64,000 nucleotides of DNA from Helopsaltes ochotensis (taxonomy: Eukaryota > Chordata > Aves > Passeriformes > Locustellidae), in assembly GCA_013400155.1 (NCBI GenBank), contig VXBM01000130.1, forward strand, positions 357,529 to 421,528, given 5' to 3'. The notes under the pieces are model-generated. The model was not told the DNA's origin and made no database searches. It saw nothing but the letters and a program-made list of their open reading frames with translations. A program made the translations under genes and the position numbers. Shown in pieces: positions 1 through 13,687 of this stretch. The first letter of the stretch is position 1. Each line of letters starts with the position of its first letter.

Positions 1-100
1 AAATTAATTAACAGTCAGTATTTCTAGGGTCAATCCATCAGCATTTTCCAAAGGGGGAAAACACAGACTTCATCAAATTATTACCTATTACATCATAATT

Positions 101-142
101 ACAGAATCACAGGATAGTTAGGATTAGGATATCTGTAGATAC
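101..142 (-). repeat. Possible worn CR1 3' tip
   Basis: Read on the plus strand, CAGAATCACAGGATAGTTAGG followed by a short run matches the reverse complement of a CR1 3' end (tandem 8-bp terminal units, then the block that normally reads CCAACCCTAACTATTC on the element's own strand). Only about 40 bases are recognisable and the similarity fades beyond 142. This could be an old 5'-truncated CR1 or chance. Confidence 0.3.
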
Positions 143-411
143 GTTTTCTCTAAAGCAAATGAAGCAATACTTACTTTTTGCCCATATAAATAATAGTAGC
201 AACTGATCTTTTCATTTCCAAATAATAAAGCATAAAAGTCAAAATATGCAGCTTTGCCAGCCTGTGTAATTTGCCTCAGGGTACATAAAGTTGAAGAGCA
301 TTCCTACAATGATACATAGTGCATTCAGAGCACAGGAAAAGATAAAAGGATACTCAGAGCAGTACTGCTCCAGAGAAAACATTTGAGGATGTACCCTACT
401 TCCCTACTTTT

Positions 412-506
412 TTATAGATTTTACTCTTTTCTTTTCTTTTTTTTTTCTTTTTTTTTTCTTTTAATTCATGGTGCTATTTCTGAGCTTTTTTTTCCTCTTT
501 TCTTTG
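412..506. repeat. T/C-rich low-complexity tract
   Basis: A nearly pure pyrimidine stretch: T runs of up to 10 broken by single C residues, then further T and CT runs after a short interruption near 463-484. It has no coding potential. It could be a decayed poly(T) or simple repeat. Confidence 0.8.
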
Positions 507-3500
507 TTGGGACTCATTTTGTTGCATAGCAGTATTGACTTTCGTCACATTTTTCCTGATTTCTACACCACTTGATCTCAAGATTTATGCTCTATATCAC
601 CAACAAAATTCTTTTTCATTCCTTACTATTTTAGAAACGAAGAGTGGATAACAGTGGAATTCTCAGTGTTCATCTTTATCATAAATTTTGCTGTTCTGTA
701 GTCATGTAAAAAAAAATCAGATAAATATATTCATGCCCAAATATGCCCAAAATTGGCAGTGAAAAAATTAGATGAAATTTCAAAATACAGTGAAATAAAA
801 ATAACTTAATTAGACAGAAGTTTCAGAAGAACTGTCTCAGTGATAGGAAACTATTTTTCTCAGCTGTTTCAATATTGATTCATCAAATCATTAAGCCATA
901 TGGCAATGATTGTATGGTTTAGATTTTACCACCAAGTTAGATGGTAAACTATTGGGTAAATTATTGGGGCAGATCAGCAATATCTGCTGTATAAATGGAA
1001 ATGATTATTTAATGTAGCTAAAAAATAATAATGGTTATCCTTATATGAACTGGATATTTTCATATGCATATTTCAGATGAAGGTCACCTTAGTGTTAAGC
1101 TCTTGGATTTTATTGCACTGTAAAACATTCTTTGTAGAATCATTTAATAAATCAAATTGAATACTACCTACAAATAAGGCTGATAATTCCCAGAACAGTA
1201 AAATCAAAATGTTCTGAAAAGAGCGTGATTTATTTTTCCTAGCTTCTTATTGAATCTATGGACCACAAATCTTTTGATACAGAAATCTTAATGAAGAAGT
1301 GTATCTCTAATAATTTTTCATCTCATTAAATTTCATTTTCTATTTCATTTTCTATTAATTTCAAATACATAAAACTCTATAATCAAGGAAACCAGTACAG
1401 GCAGAGTCACTTTTTAATTTTGGTACTGAAATAGTATAATAGGAGTTCCAACAAATATTTTATGGTAAAATAGAAATTTCACTTCTGTCTCCGAACATTA
1501 TTCAAATCCTGTTGAAATTCTTAAATAGGATTATCTTTTAAAGGGATTAAAATAAATGACATGTCATAATGACTGATTAAACAATAAATTAAACAAGACT
1601 TTTTATTATTGCACTGAAAGTTACTAACACTCTAACATCGTTATTATGATTGGAAGAAAGGCTTTTACAACATCATGTTATCTGAGAATGTGACAGGGTT
1701 AATGGTAGGATCAGAGCTTCCATAAGAAATCAGACTCTTCAGACCCTTTTGAGGTTTTCCCTGACCTGAGCATCCAGTATGGGTTTGTTTATATGGGATG
1801 TCTACTCTGTTACAAAAGCATTGCCTGTTCTATTATTTAATTAAGCAAATTACATAGAGTTCTAAATGACTGTGAGAAAACACCTTTATTCTTCTGTAGC
1901 AGCATGGTGTAGGCTCTACAACCACACCTCTCTGAGAACTATTTAATGGCTCATTCTCTTACTCTTTAAAAAAAATCATAAATATTTTCCCAAGAATTAC
2001 ATTCTCTGTGCTCAGGAAACAGACTTGTTAGTTTCTGTTAGTTTCTGTTTGCAATAACATCTTTGGCTGCCAATATTTTTTCTGGGTTTATGGTCAAGCT
2101 ACAAGAAAAGAGAATTTTCAGAATTGATCTTTGTTCCACTTCTGAAAACTGAAGTAGATACGAATATTAAAATCCTGACACTTCTAAATTGTTGTCCCTT
2201 CTATGATGTGTACATATTCGGATCTTTAGCCATAGAAGCAAACATATGTCCATGATACACTGTCACAATATGATGTGCAACAGCAACAGAAAGTAACTTC
2301 CCTGGGTTCACTACTATGTGAAAAGACATAAAAAAGCAGGAAAAGGATTCACAACTACTTCATCCAGATACAGCAATCATATTTTGCTTTCTGAACTACA
2401 GAGCTTCTGGAAATCAATTGATATTAAAATAAGCAACCACTCAGATTCACATAAACTGGGTTGTTTACTTTGCATGACATGTAGAAAGACTTCTTCAAGG
2501 CCTGAAGATGCAGAAAAGACCACAGTTAAAACAGAGGCTTCAGCAGGTAACAACACATCTACCTGTCTGGAGGAAAAATCTCCCAATTCTTCCTTTATGA
2601 GCAAGGGTAGAAGGAACTAAGACACCTCATATTTCCCTCATTATCCTGTTTTCACCCTGCAGAATCTGCTATTATGCTGGAATAGCCTGAGACAAAGAGG
2701 CAGTAAAACACAGGAAAGGGGCAAGGACAATTCCCCTCTCCTTTTACTGTCGTCCCCTGAGGAAGCTGCTTGTACAAAGCTTGCTATCATCACCCACTGC
2801 AGAAAAGTGTTCTAAAAAACATTTTATTGGCTTTGACAACTTTCAGTGGGAATGTAGGTTTAGGTTTACCCACTGATATGAGCAACAAAAGCAGATCTTG
2901 GTCTCTAAATCATAATTTAGAAGTGGGGTCAGCAATTGTTTGTTAAATCTGCAATGGAATTTCCACTGGTGTTTAAAAGAATCTAAGTACCAATAGCACA
3001 TTACACTCCTCGATCCCAAATGTTTAGCTTGTGATGAGAAGCAAGCATCTCTATACTCTGTTTTATACCATTTTATCAGCATGATCCTGCAAAAAAACCA
3101 AAAGAATATAGAAATTTGTTGAGTGTACAGTACAAAGTTCACTTAAGGGCAAAATACACAAAGCTTGACAGAATTGTGAAAATGTGCTGGGGTTTTTTAT
3201 TTTTAAATTTAAAATTCATTTTAGTTTAGGAAAGAAAATAATGGCTAAAAGAAAAAAAAAGCCCCAAACAGTAAGTTCAGTCTGTACTTGTTGCTGACTC
3301 ATCTTTTACACCTGAATGAAAAAACCCTAAATTACTTGTAGTAAACAGTCATCAACTATATGCCCCACTCTCTATTTAGAAAAAGGTTTCTAAAAGACAT
3401 AGAGGATCAAATTTTCCTTTTTCTTCTAAAAATTATATATTTTGAAGCTCAATTAACTATCCAATGAATTGTCTTAGTCCATATGGAATGATAAAACCTC

Positions 3501-6500
3501 TTTAAACAGGCTTAAAAAACATTACAATATAAGAATTTGCTGATTTTCAGCAGTTCAAAATAAAATTAGTTAGACAAAAAAAATGCTCAAATTGTTTAAT
3601 GTGAAGATCTGGATCTTTGTTTCAACACATAGAAGCAATTCCTCTAAAGCCAATACTCTCCTTCCAGCATAATTTTATGTTCCCATTAAATACTCAACCT
3701 AAATCCACTCTGAAACATTAGTGTACACCTTTGGACTGTAGAAATGCTTGGGGTTTATCTGGAAGGGTTTTGGGAGTGCACAGATGGCTATTACAGATTA
3801 CTAAAATGGGACTGTGCAATAACATTGCCAGCTGTGTAACATCCAGTCCATCTCTAAAAGAGATTTCAAATTCAAAGAGGTAATCCTTCCAGTAAATGTC
3901 CAAGAATTGTTTCAGATTGAGAATTGTTTCAGAACTGAGGCTCTACATTAGGAGGACAGACTTCTTTTACAAAAAGGACAGAATGCTTCTATCATATTTG
4001 CCATTAAAACTGTGTTTGCAGAGCTGGTTTAGGGAAACGAAAGGGCTCAAATATTCTCTTTTATATTGAAACAATTATACCACTCAACACTCAGCTCTGC
4101 TTTATTTTAATCTTTCTAATCTGACCATAAAAAATTAATTTCAGAGAGGTCAGATCAGTGGAGAGAGTTACTAGAGGGGCAGGCAGATTTCTAGACCATT
4201 AATCCTAGCTGATGTCCACAGTGCTTGGAAACTATCTCCTGAGGAATATTTACTGGTTTATTTGAAAATATATGATGTCTTTGCATATAATTGAAGTAGT
4301 GGGGGAAAAAAAACCCCTACATAAATTAAAAGAACTGAATTCAAAAGCCAGCCCCTGAATACTTGAATTTTGGCACAGTTTTTTTTTCTTTCTTTCAAGA
4401 TGAAATAATTCCCCAGAAAATTTGCCTTCTCCTTCATTTTCTTTCCTATTCCTTTTGTTCTGGCCCACTGATACATTTAGCAATTTCAGATCCATATTTC
4501 ACTAAATGTGTTTTTGATAACTGCTGGAAGATTTATTATGTATGTTTGGTATCCTAGGGTTCCAGGATTGACAGTAGTAAGTATCTTGCAGAGAGGGTAT
4601 TTTGATATCAGCCACAATTAATAAAAGTAAAACTCTAAATAATTCTATCATTGTTATGAATGCAGGACTATCTACACGAAGGTGTCAATAATAAGGTGTC
4701 ACATAAGACTGAACAAAGAAGACATTGATATTACAGCAGATACTGCTTTCTGGTGTCTAGCTGAAACACCGAAGACCTAATAAAATATACAGTCACTTTT
4801 CTCCTACATTCAGCTTTAAGCAAAACTCTTATTCCATACTGAAGAAGTGCAGAAGTTACTATATTTTCCATGCTTATACTTAAATAAATATATGAATGAA
4901 GCAGATCTTCTTCCAGTCTTTTCAGCTTTTTTTTCTCTGTCATGAAGAACCAGATTCTAATCCTTACTCAATACAAGGGACCTGATCCCAGGAAAGTATC
5001 AGTGTTAACAACAACAAAAAACTAGGTTAAGAACTTAGTTGAACTCACAAGGAGCTTAATCAGCTGGGAATTTAAAATTTTTAGCATGTGCTTGGAAATC
5101 TTAAATAAATTTGTCCTTCCAGAATTTAAGGAGAGTTTTTCATGAGATTTGACTTAAATCAACTAAAATAACTAGATTAAGTTTGTGGCATGGCAGTATG
5201 ATTCTATCCTTTCAGAGGCTGCAATTCATAAATGTATAAAGGGAGAACACAGGAACTAGTTAAAAATATCTTCATCAGATCATACGTAAAATATATTGCT
5301 TGAGGGGATAGAAAATGTTCTTATGGCTGGCTAAGCAGGGGAATTGCTTTGACTACCATCATCTCCTTCTAGTGACAGAGACGGTACTGAGCATAAAACC
5401 CTATCAGTAGTTCCTGCAGCAATGTCAGCTGGAGTTCAAGCGGTACCAAAGACTTCTGGAGTGTCCTTTACAAGGCAAAGTTACTATCCTCCTAATGATC
5501 TGTTTTGTTTTCCTGATAATGTCATTTGTCGTGGTTTATGTCTGATTTATACCACTATTAAGGAATAAAATCATAGGTATTTGCAGTGATATAACATTTT
5601 AATACTAGTCTTTTTCCAAAAGTTCACATATTTTTTTCAGAGGAGGAGGTCATTTAGTTCTTCTATTAGGGTAGACCCAGACTTCTGAGCAGAGTTGTTT
5701 TTTTCTTTGTTGTTCAGATTTAATGGCTGTTTTATAGACAACTGTATCATAAATTGTTTTAACTATTCTATTTGGTCCTTTTTTCTATTAAGAATTATTA
5801 TTGTGCCTCCGGCTTAGGAACTTTACTTGCTAATTCTCCAGTTTTCTTACATCAGTTTTAGGGCTCCACTTCCTGGAAGGCTCCTTATATTTTCTGGGGT
5901 GACATTTCTCTTGTTCTAAGCTTCATCTGAGAGGTGAACTCTTTCTTAGCTTGAGGTGGATTGTCCAACTAGGGCAATAACATGACATACATTGAAGATA
6001 ACTTTCAAAAAAATAAAATTAAGTACATTCATTTATTTCCTTCTAATCATCCCAGAGGGAGAGTTACCAGGGCTGAAATTGCAAATACTTTTTTGGAAGT
6101 TGCATTGGATTCATACCATTAGAAAATGACTTTTTGTTCTCATGTGAGTGCAAACCAGTCTTTGGGTAACTCCCTAATATTCTTCAAAAGGGTTTCATTC
6201 ACTGGACATGATGAAGGAAAAACCTCAACAAAATTATTTGGAGACCACCATATAGTACATTCTCTAGCTAAGACAGCTAGACAGATGGTAGGACAGATAC
6301 ATAGTTGCCAGATAATTTAAAGCTGGCCAGGGCACATGAAGAGAAAAATGGCTTTTGCAACATGTTTTGCCGCCTAAGAAGTTGATGAACACTGAGTATT
6401 CCAACAGAAAACCCACCTAAAACATAGCCTTATGAGCAATAGTATATTGCTAGTATATGTCTACTAGCTTAGTTCCTTTTCTTCCCATTTTTTAAAGCAG

Positions 6501-7291
6501 ATAAAAGTTGGAAATTTGATAACTTTTGGTAGAAATTGAAGGAAATGCTTGCAGGAAGAAGCAGGGTAGGAGACAGAATTATTGCTATTGGTGCCGTGGA
6601 AATAATAAAATGGCACATATTCAGTAAAAATTATGCTGGTTTTGGGGGGAGATTTTTTTTGTGGTTTCTTCCAAGAACATATATTCATTAACCTGTTTGC
6701 ATTTGTCTATCCCACCTTGCATAACTGTTTTCCTTCATCTAAATTGTAATGTTTAATTGTTTGACCAAGCATAATATTTCATCCCATTCCTCTAGCAAGG
6801 ATTTTTGAATGAGGCTGGCTTCTATCTTCTGCAATTTCATGCACTTATAAATGTATATTTATATACGCATATTTCAAATATGGTATAAATTCCACTTCTC
6901 TTTTATCCACTAAACTACTAAGAGCTGTGAGATTAGAATGACACTCCTTCACCTTATGCCAGAATTTAAAGGGAATTTTCTGTGACAACTTTTGTCTTTT
7001 TAACGCACATTTCAAATTCAATTTAAAAAAACCCCAAAAATGCAAAATTTGTTAATTTTGCTACTTTTTTACTGCAAAGAATATAGTGGAAATAAAATGT
7101 ATATTTATAGGACAAAGACTACACATAACAGTTTAAGTAAAGAGGTGCTTTCTTATAGTTTGCACAACAATATTCTCAGAAGAAGTAATGGATACTATTT
7201 TCATTTAGACATTATCAAAAACACTGCTCTCACCTCCCCTGGTAAATAAAGATACTTTATTTTGCTATTGGTACTTCAAGTTTTTATATTG

Positions 7292-7306
7292 ATATATATA
7301 TATATA
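7292..7306. repeat. (TA)n microsatellite
   Basis: A short uninterrupted TA dinucleotide run, about seven units, inside AT-rich DNA. Confidence 0.8.
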
Positions 7307-8572
7307 GGACTTTAAAGATTATAAACATGTCTAATACCCTACATACCAAGTTATAGGCCTCACCTTAAAAGTCTCAGCTGGGCATAATATAGATCCAAAA
7401 CACTACCAGGAGGTGGAAGCAGAAATAGGGTTCTAGGAAAAGAGCCAATCAAAATTTTTTCTTGCATGCGTGTTTTCCTTGTAGCAATAGTTAACATTTT
7501 TGAGCCATATAAGAACGCCACATATTTCAATGAATTTCAACCTTTGGCCAAGCATCCCAAAGTGCTGTCATTCCAAATTTTTCAGACTGACTGCAAAAGC
7601 CCCCAAAATTGCGCTAACATTAGTGACAAAACATCATCCATTTGTATTCTTATTCTATTATCCTGGGTAAAAAGTTTGCAGAGCAACATCAGTGGAAGAA
7701 AAGGAAATATACTATTGCCTGTGACAATTTTGACAATACCTGGAAGCGCACAGGTAATGCTAAATGCAATGACCTAAGCATAACATCCTGCAATAAAGAG
7801 CATTCATGTTATTGCCTTGAACTAAAATTGCTTCAGCTGAACCAGTACTTTTGTCCTGACTTCCATTTCTAGTTATAACAAGTCATAAAAGGAATGCCTC
7901 AATGGTACTTTCACCTCTACACACACATGCACATACACAGTAATAACAGTATGCTTTCCCAGTGTCTAGTAGGTTATTGAAAGGGAATTTATTCAGCCCA
8001 GGTCTGTTGGAGGGAAAATACAAGATTGCAGCACGTGTGATGGCCTGCAGGGAGTCCAGGGATGTTTTATTTAGCAGTGTGCACCAGCTGCGGCATAATA
8101 CTGAATTCAGGTTCATCTATCTTCTCAGCAAAGAAAATTAGGCAAAACAGAATCTCATGCTGTCACACATCTAATGCTTTAAACTAAACTACTAGAGGTA
8201 CCTCTAGCTCTGTCTACACAGGACAGTGTACTCCACCTATCTGGAAGCACAAGAAATCTCCTCCATCAGTACTATCTGTAAAAGTGGGATCACCGGTACT
8301 TGTGACAAGGCGTTGCCACTGAGGAGTCGTACCTGTCTTTCTCTTCTGCCATATCTTCCATCAACAGTGTCTGTGTAGATCACAATGGTCTACTTGACTT
8401 CTTTGAAAGCCCTTTCTTTACTCTATTTTAATTTGTTGCACCACAGAAGACCATGTCTCTCTGACATAAGAACAAAGGAAAACAATATCCAAACAGTTTA
8501 TATATTTAGGACTATACAAACCACTGTTTCTGTTTCATATGTGGCTAGGATGTTTTTATAAATAGCTCATAA

Positions 8573-9120
8573 ATCATATAATCATAGAATGGCTTGTATT
8601 GGAAGGGACCATAAAGATCATCTAGTTCTAACCCCTTTGCCATGCACAAGGACATCTTTCACTTAACCAGGTTGCTTAGGACCCCATCCAACCTGGCCTT
8701 GAACAAACACTTCCATATCTTCCCTGAGCAAACTGTTCCAGAGCCTCTAAGAAATTAGAATTTCTTCCTAATATATAACCTGAACCTCTTTTTTTTCAGT
8801 TTGAAGCCATTCCCCCTCGTCTTGTCACTACAAGTCCTTGTAAATTGTCTCTCTCCATCTTTCTTGTAGGCTCCCTTCAGGTACTGGAAGACTGCAATAT
8901 GGTCACCCTGAAGCCTTCTTTTCCAGGCTGAACAATCTAAATTGTCTTAGCCTTTCCTCATAGGAGAGGTACTTCATCCCTCTAATCATCTTGTTGGCCT
9001 TCCTCTGGAATCACCCTAACAGGTCAGTGTCCTTCCTTTGCTGGGGACCCCAGAGCTGGATGCAGTATCCAGGTCAGGTCTCATCAGAGCAAAGCAAAGC
9101 AAAATGGAATCACCTTCTAA
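8573..9120 (-). mobile_element. CR1 LINE fragment, 5'-truncated
   Basis: The CR1 3' end lies at the low-coordinate side: ATCATATA-ATCATAGA-ATGG are the reverse-complemented 8-bp terminal units. They are followed by TTGGAAGGGACCATAAAGAT, the block next to the CR1 tail. Moving right, the sequence follows the reverse complement of the C-terminal ORF2 region and 3' UTR (phrases such as CCATCCAACCTGGCCTTGAA, CCCCTCGTCTTGTCACTACA and TGGGGACCCCAGAGCTGGAT). Similarity fades near 9110-9120, so only the last 0.55 kb of the element remains. This is the usual 5' truncation of target-primed reverse transcription. No intact frame remains. Confidence 0.95.
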
Positions 9121-12100
9121 ATGTTCAGTAGACTTTCATCTGAAAATACACCTTTCTTGTCAGTTGTATGGTGAAATACAGAACAGAACAATCAAAGACA
9201 TTATTTCCTAAAAAATCTTTTCTGATATATCGGTCTCCTCTCCCCTTGGTCTCTGACAGCTCATTCAGATTAGTAATTAACAGTAGGTAATAGCATTTAG
9301 GAGCTCACAGTTGCACCACTGGCTAAATGGCAGATTATTTTTCTCCCTGTGAATTCCTGAGTATATGTCCTGCTTGGTTTAGGATTTGGCTTCTCTAGGC
9401 AATGTGAAAAGATAAAGACGGTTTAGACTGTAGCCATCTTCTCTGAAGGATGAGTTATTACTATTAATGATGATATAGGAGCCTCATACTGTTTCCTCTA
9501 CCACAGTAGAGATGAAAAATTAGTAAAGTCCAGTTACATAAATTATTTTCTCATTTTCCAGCCCTCCAGAACTCAACTGGTCAAGGAGGATGGCAGTTCA
9601 AAAGAGTCTTTTTTGGAAGAAAAACCCCTACTAAACATGGACTCTGTGCTTACTAGATAGGAAGCTTTAGATGTCAATAAGGCCACACCGCAAACTAAAG
9701 CCAGTAGAGAATGATCACCTGCCCTTTTGAATCATGGTGAACAAGTGTAGTTAGACATTCAATTTATAAGACTTTCAGATTTACAAAATCATGTTTTTCT
9801 GCTTTATGATGCATATAAATATAGATTCTTATCTGCAGAGAGATAGTACAGTCAGAAAAATGAAGGGCTTTGCAAGGAAGGGTTCAAGGTAAAATTTCCT
9901 TTCCCACTGAGCACTCCACAACAGACAACACTCAGGTTGTAGGTGGTAGAAACATGGAAGATTCTTTTAAGAAGCTTTTAATACTCTTGAACTACTGTGT
10001 TTTAAAACTAACAGTCCCATGTGCATACAAAGATATTCTGGAATCTATTCTTTAAAACAAACAAAACTGGTTATAAAGGTACAAGTTTTATATTTAATAA
10101 TAAATATTAAAAAATATATAACTTTCCTATTTTAGTTAAGTGAAATATTTGATACCTAGTAGAGTACATATCAATTTTTTTCGTTTAATAACCAGTTTTC
10201 CTGTAGCAAGGAAATATAGTAATGAATACAAATATATTGTTGCACATAACCAACAACAAGTTTTAATATGACAAGGGCTCATTGAGAGACTGGGCACAGA
10301 AAAGCTGCAAATATTTTTCCTACCTGTATTATTTTATTCTGCATTAACAGCTGCTAAACATTTATTTCAGAGGTGAGGAACATCACACAAAAACTTAAGC
10401 TATACATCTAGGTTTCCAGCCAAGATTTTAGGTTTTCCATTTTCTAGGATTATAAATAACTGCAGTATAGTAACTTCAACCATCTTCTTTGATTTACTTC
10501 ACTTCTACCCTAGTGACTGCCAGCTCTTGGACAAGTTCTGGCCATTACATGACAAAAAATCCATATGCCAGATTTATGTCTTCTATTCTTTCTCCTATGT
10601 TCTATTTTTTCCACAAAACACAACTTTTAGCTAATGACAATTTCTTCATTTTAGTGAAAATAGCAGGCCTAGTTACTCCAGCTTATGTGGGAGATCATGT
10701 GGCTTTAAAGAGTTTGTATGAAAACAGGACCTCAATCAAAATATTGCTTGCGATTACATCATTGTAGACTGCTTCCCAACTCTTGTGAGGTGAATTGGGG
10801 AAAACCCCTGACCCCTCTCGGTGTGCATCTTTTATGACACTGGATAATAGATTGCTGCATATCATTAACCTAAAATATCTCATTGGTCTTAAAACAACTA
10901 ATTTATGGTGACCTTAAAATGCAGAAAAGAATAGCACAGATTTCACTCTATTTGAAGCAGCGAAACTCTGCAAAATAAACATTATTCCATGTGGGGTTTT
11001 TTGCTTCCCACTGTACATTTGCTAGTGTTGATTCAAACAACTTACAAAGAAAAAATAAGATACATAACAGCATGAAAGGAGAAAGTTGCTTACCTTCTTA
11101 CACGAAAGAACTTAATTTATTATGCTAATTCTTTTTATTTAAGAAAAAGTACTTCAATCTAGATGTAATAACTTCTCCTGAATCAACTAGTAAAAAACTG
11201 ACACCCAAAGTGTTTGTATGACAAACTTGTCTCCTTTCAGGGAGGCTGTGATTCTGAGGCAGTCTAAAAAATTCTAGGTTCCACTAATCCATATAACCAA
11301 CAACAAAAGTACACCCCTGTCTAAAATCTAGAAATTACATTTTTCTAAGATGGGTCTTAGATCATCATAATCTTCAAAAGTATCTGGTTTTTGCAAAGCA
11401 AAAATTTCTGACTTTTCCTCCTTTAGTACTTCAGGATGACTATTCCAGTAAAACCTAGGCACTGTAGATGGCAGTTCCTCTGCAAATTCAATTCCTCTCA
11501 GACTTTACTGGCCTTCACCAATTCCTAGAGTCTTGATTTCCTTCTTATTCTTGCTGAATCCATTTCACTTTGTTCTACAAATATATTGCCGATCCCTTCC
11601 CAGCAAGTTCTTCCTGTGAAGACTACTTTTCAAGCTGAATGGATTCTATCCTGATCAGATACGAAAAACCTAAGCTAAATTTCACAGAAGGGTACAACAG
11701 CAGCATTTTGCTCACAGATGGCCTCAGCCTATAGCCCTCTCATGACAGCTTCTCCCATGATAAATGATAGGAGCTTACAAACAAGGCAGAGCTGCAAAGG
11801 ACAATGTGGATTTCAAGGAACCATTTGCTAAGGTATTTGCAGATAGAGCAGCTTTTTACAATGTCTAGTGTAGTAGCATTTACGGTGCAAAAATGGATAT
11901 GAGATCCTTTAGCATTCCCTGGCCATACTGATGTTCTCATCTATTTTCGCTTGTCTCCCCTTCTCTAGCTTCTTCTCATTCCTTCTGATACACATACGCA
12001 AGCACACACAAAACCCTCTTCTGCTCAGAAATATTTTCCTAGGAAGCTTCCCGAGGACAGATTCTAGATAAATATACAAGATGAAGTAAATTACAGGAAT

Positions 12101-13298
12101 AAGAAGAATGCTTGTTAATTGTTTGTGGCACTGATGTTGGATTCCAATGAAATTTCTACTGCTTTCTAACTAAAATGCCATTTAATATGTAAGTGTAATA
12201 ACAAGTCTTCTGACATGGAATCTAATTTAATTCCCATGAAATAATTTATTTTAAATGTTTTAATCCCTGTATTGCCTACATTTTGACCAAGATTGTGCAT
12301 AGTCTCATAAGTGGATGATAATAAAATAAAAAATTCTAAATTTTCTAAAATCTCTACCTTCAACATAAAAAGCTACATCTATACTTAACTCTCTACAATC
12401 CAAAGAAATATTTTAAAAGAAATCAGCAGCGCTGATCAGTAGTTAAACACTAGAACAGACTTGAGGATTTAAAAAACTTGATTTCTTCTACTGTGCAAAA
12501 GAAAATATTATTTCTGCCTGAGAAATATGGAGTGGTTATATAACCTGAGGATCCAACAGAACTGCAAAACCTTCCCCCTTAAGGAAACACCTGTTAGGAT
12601 TTAATCTTGCATTTATCTCAGAGTAAACCAATGCAATATTATTTTCCAAATGGAAAGAGATTTCAAAATGTAATCAGACGCAGGATTTCATTCTGTTTGA
12701 TTATATGAGCAGTCACTCAAGGTGAAAAATATAACAAATAAAAACAATCCTTGCTTTTCAACACATCACAGAGGGGCAAGAAAATATCCCAGAGTCAGCC
12801 AAAAGTACCCTAACAAGAACAAATATTTTTAAGTGTAATTTTTTAGGTCATTACCTTCCATACTGGAGTGACATATTGATCACCCTTTCAAAGTCTTCTG
12901 TTTTCTAGGCACTGAAACAGAAAGAGAAATTTACACATTGACATGATGAATATTCACATAGTCTAATCTGAACAATCTATTTTAGGCTGAAGCTAAGAGT
13001 CTCCTTAGATTTAGATTACAGACTCTGGAGAAAAGAAGGCTATTTTTTATGCAATTCAGAGAAAAAAAAGGTATCTCCTACCCTGAACATCTGGAGAAAT
13101 GAAGAACAAGCCCCAGTAGTGCAGGAAGGATAGGGAGAGCTGCCCAACTTAAACAAGCACATTGATAATTTGAATATACCCCCATTATTTTCTTTCCTCA
13201 CAGCTTTTTACATAACCAAATAATTTTGTCAGCATATCTGTGACATCAAAACCAAACTAAGTAAAACTGCTATTGATTACTGACAGTTAGAAGTGACC
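9121..13298. other. AT-rich unique DNA, no recognised gene
   Basis: I see no gene or transposon here. One minus-strand segment, 12855-12911, has a very good acceptor (pyrimidine tract ending TTTCAG) and an AAG|GTAATG donor. All three frames carry a stop, so it could only be a non-coding or untranslated exon. Confidence 0.6.
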
Positions 13299-13687
13299 TG
13301 AAAACTGAGACTGGATAGAGCTAGAGAATAGAGTAGGTATTTATTGAAAGGTCTTCAGGATCCATCTTGGGCAGGATAGGAGCCTGACCAAGGCTACACC
13401 CAGGGTGGACTAAGAATGGTCACAAAATGGCTGACCGGTCACAAGGCCTTACATTTTTGTAAGTTTTGGTCCATTTGTATATTGGGGTTTAATTGTCCAG
13501 TTACAGCTTCAGGTTGTGAGGTTTCATCCTTCTTGTTTTCTCTCTTCAATCCACTATTGTTTGTGCTGTTGGGCTGAAAGTTTTCCTTGGTACTCAGCAG
13601 GAAAAAGATTTGTGTTGTCTACCTACTCTATGAAGAGAGCTTACTGGCACTTAATATGAGGCTCAGAACTACCCCCTAGGCAGCACA
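13299..13687 (-). mobile_element. Solo LTR of an endogenous retrovirus, minus strand
   Basis: Reading the minus strand from 13687, the segment opens TGTGCTGCCTAGG. It then passes through a U3-like region (CAGCCATTTTGTGACCATTC and CTATCCTGCCCAAGATGGAT) and reaches an AATAAA polyadenylation signal (TTTATT at 13340-13345 on the plus strand) in the context CAATAAATACCTAC, then a short U5-like tail. I recall this pattern as a recurrent avian LTR, but I cannot name the family. No gag, pol or env sequence is attached, so it is a solo or fragmentary LTR. The ends are approximate because no target-site duplication was found. Confidence 0.7.

Larger units (their letters stand above)
1..8572. other. AT-rich unique DNA, no recognised gene
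   Basis: No recognisable gene, RNA gene or well-preserved transposon is visible, apart from the short tracts listed separately. Open frames are under about 100 codons and unlike any family I know. Two spots have a good splice acceptor followed by an open frame on the plus strand: 2402-2546, which ends at a GCAG|GTAACA donor, and 5373-5568, which runs 64 codons to a stop overlapping an AATAAA. A segment at 8210-8400 is open for about 50 codons on both strands. None could be tied to a protein. Confidence 0.6.

Noticed and set aside
2871..3086. Minus-strand segment with strong acceptor (GGTTTTTTTGCAG) and GG|GTAAAC donor, open in one frame
   Set aside because: The translation is dense in Trp, Cys, Phe and Tyr in a way typical of non-coding DNA, and no family match is apparent.
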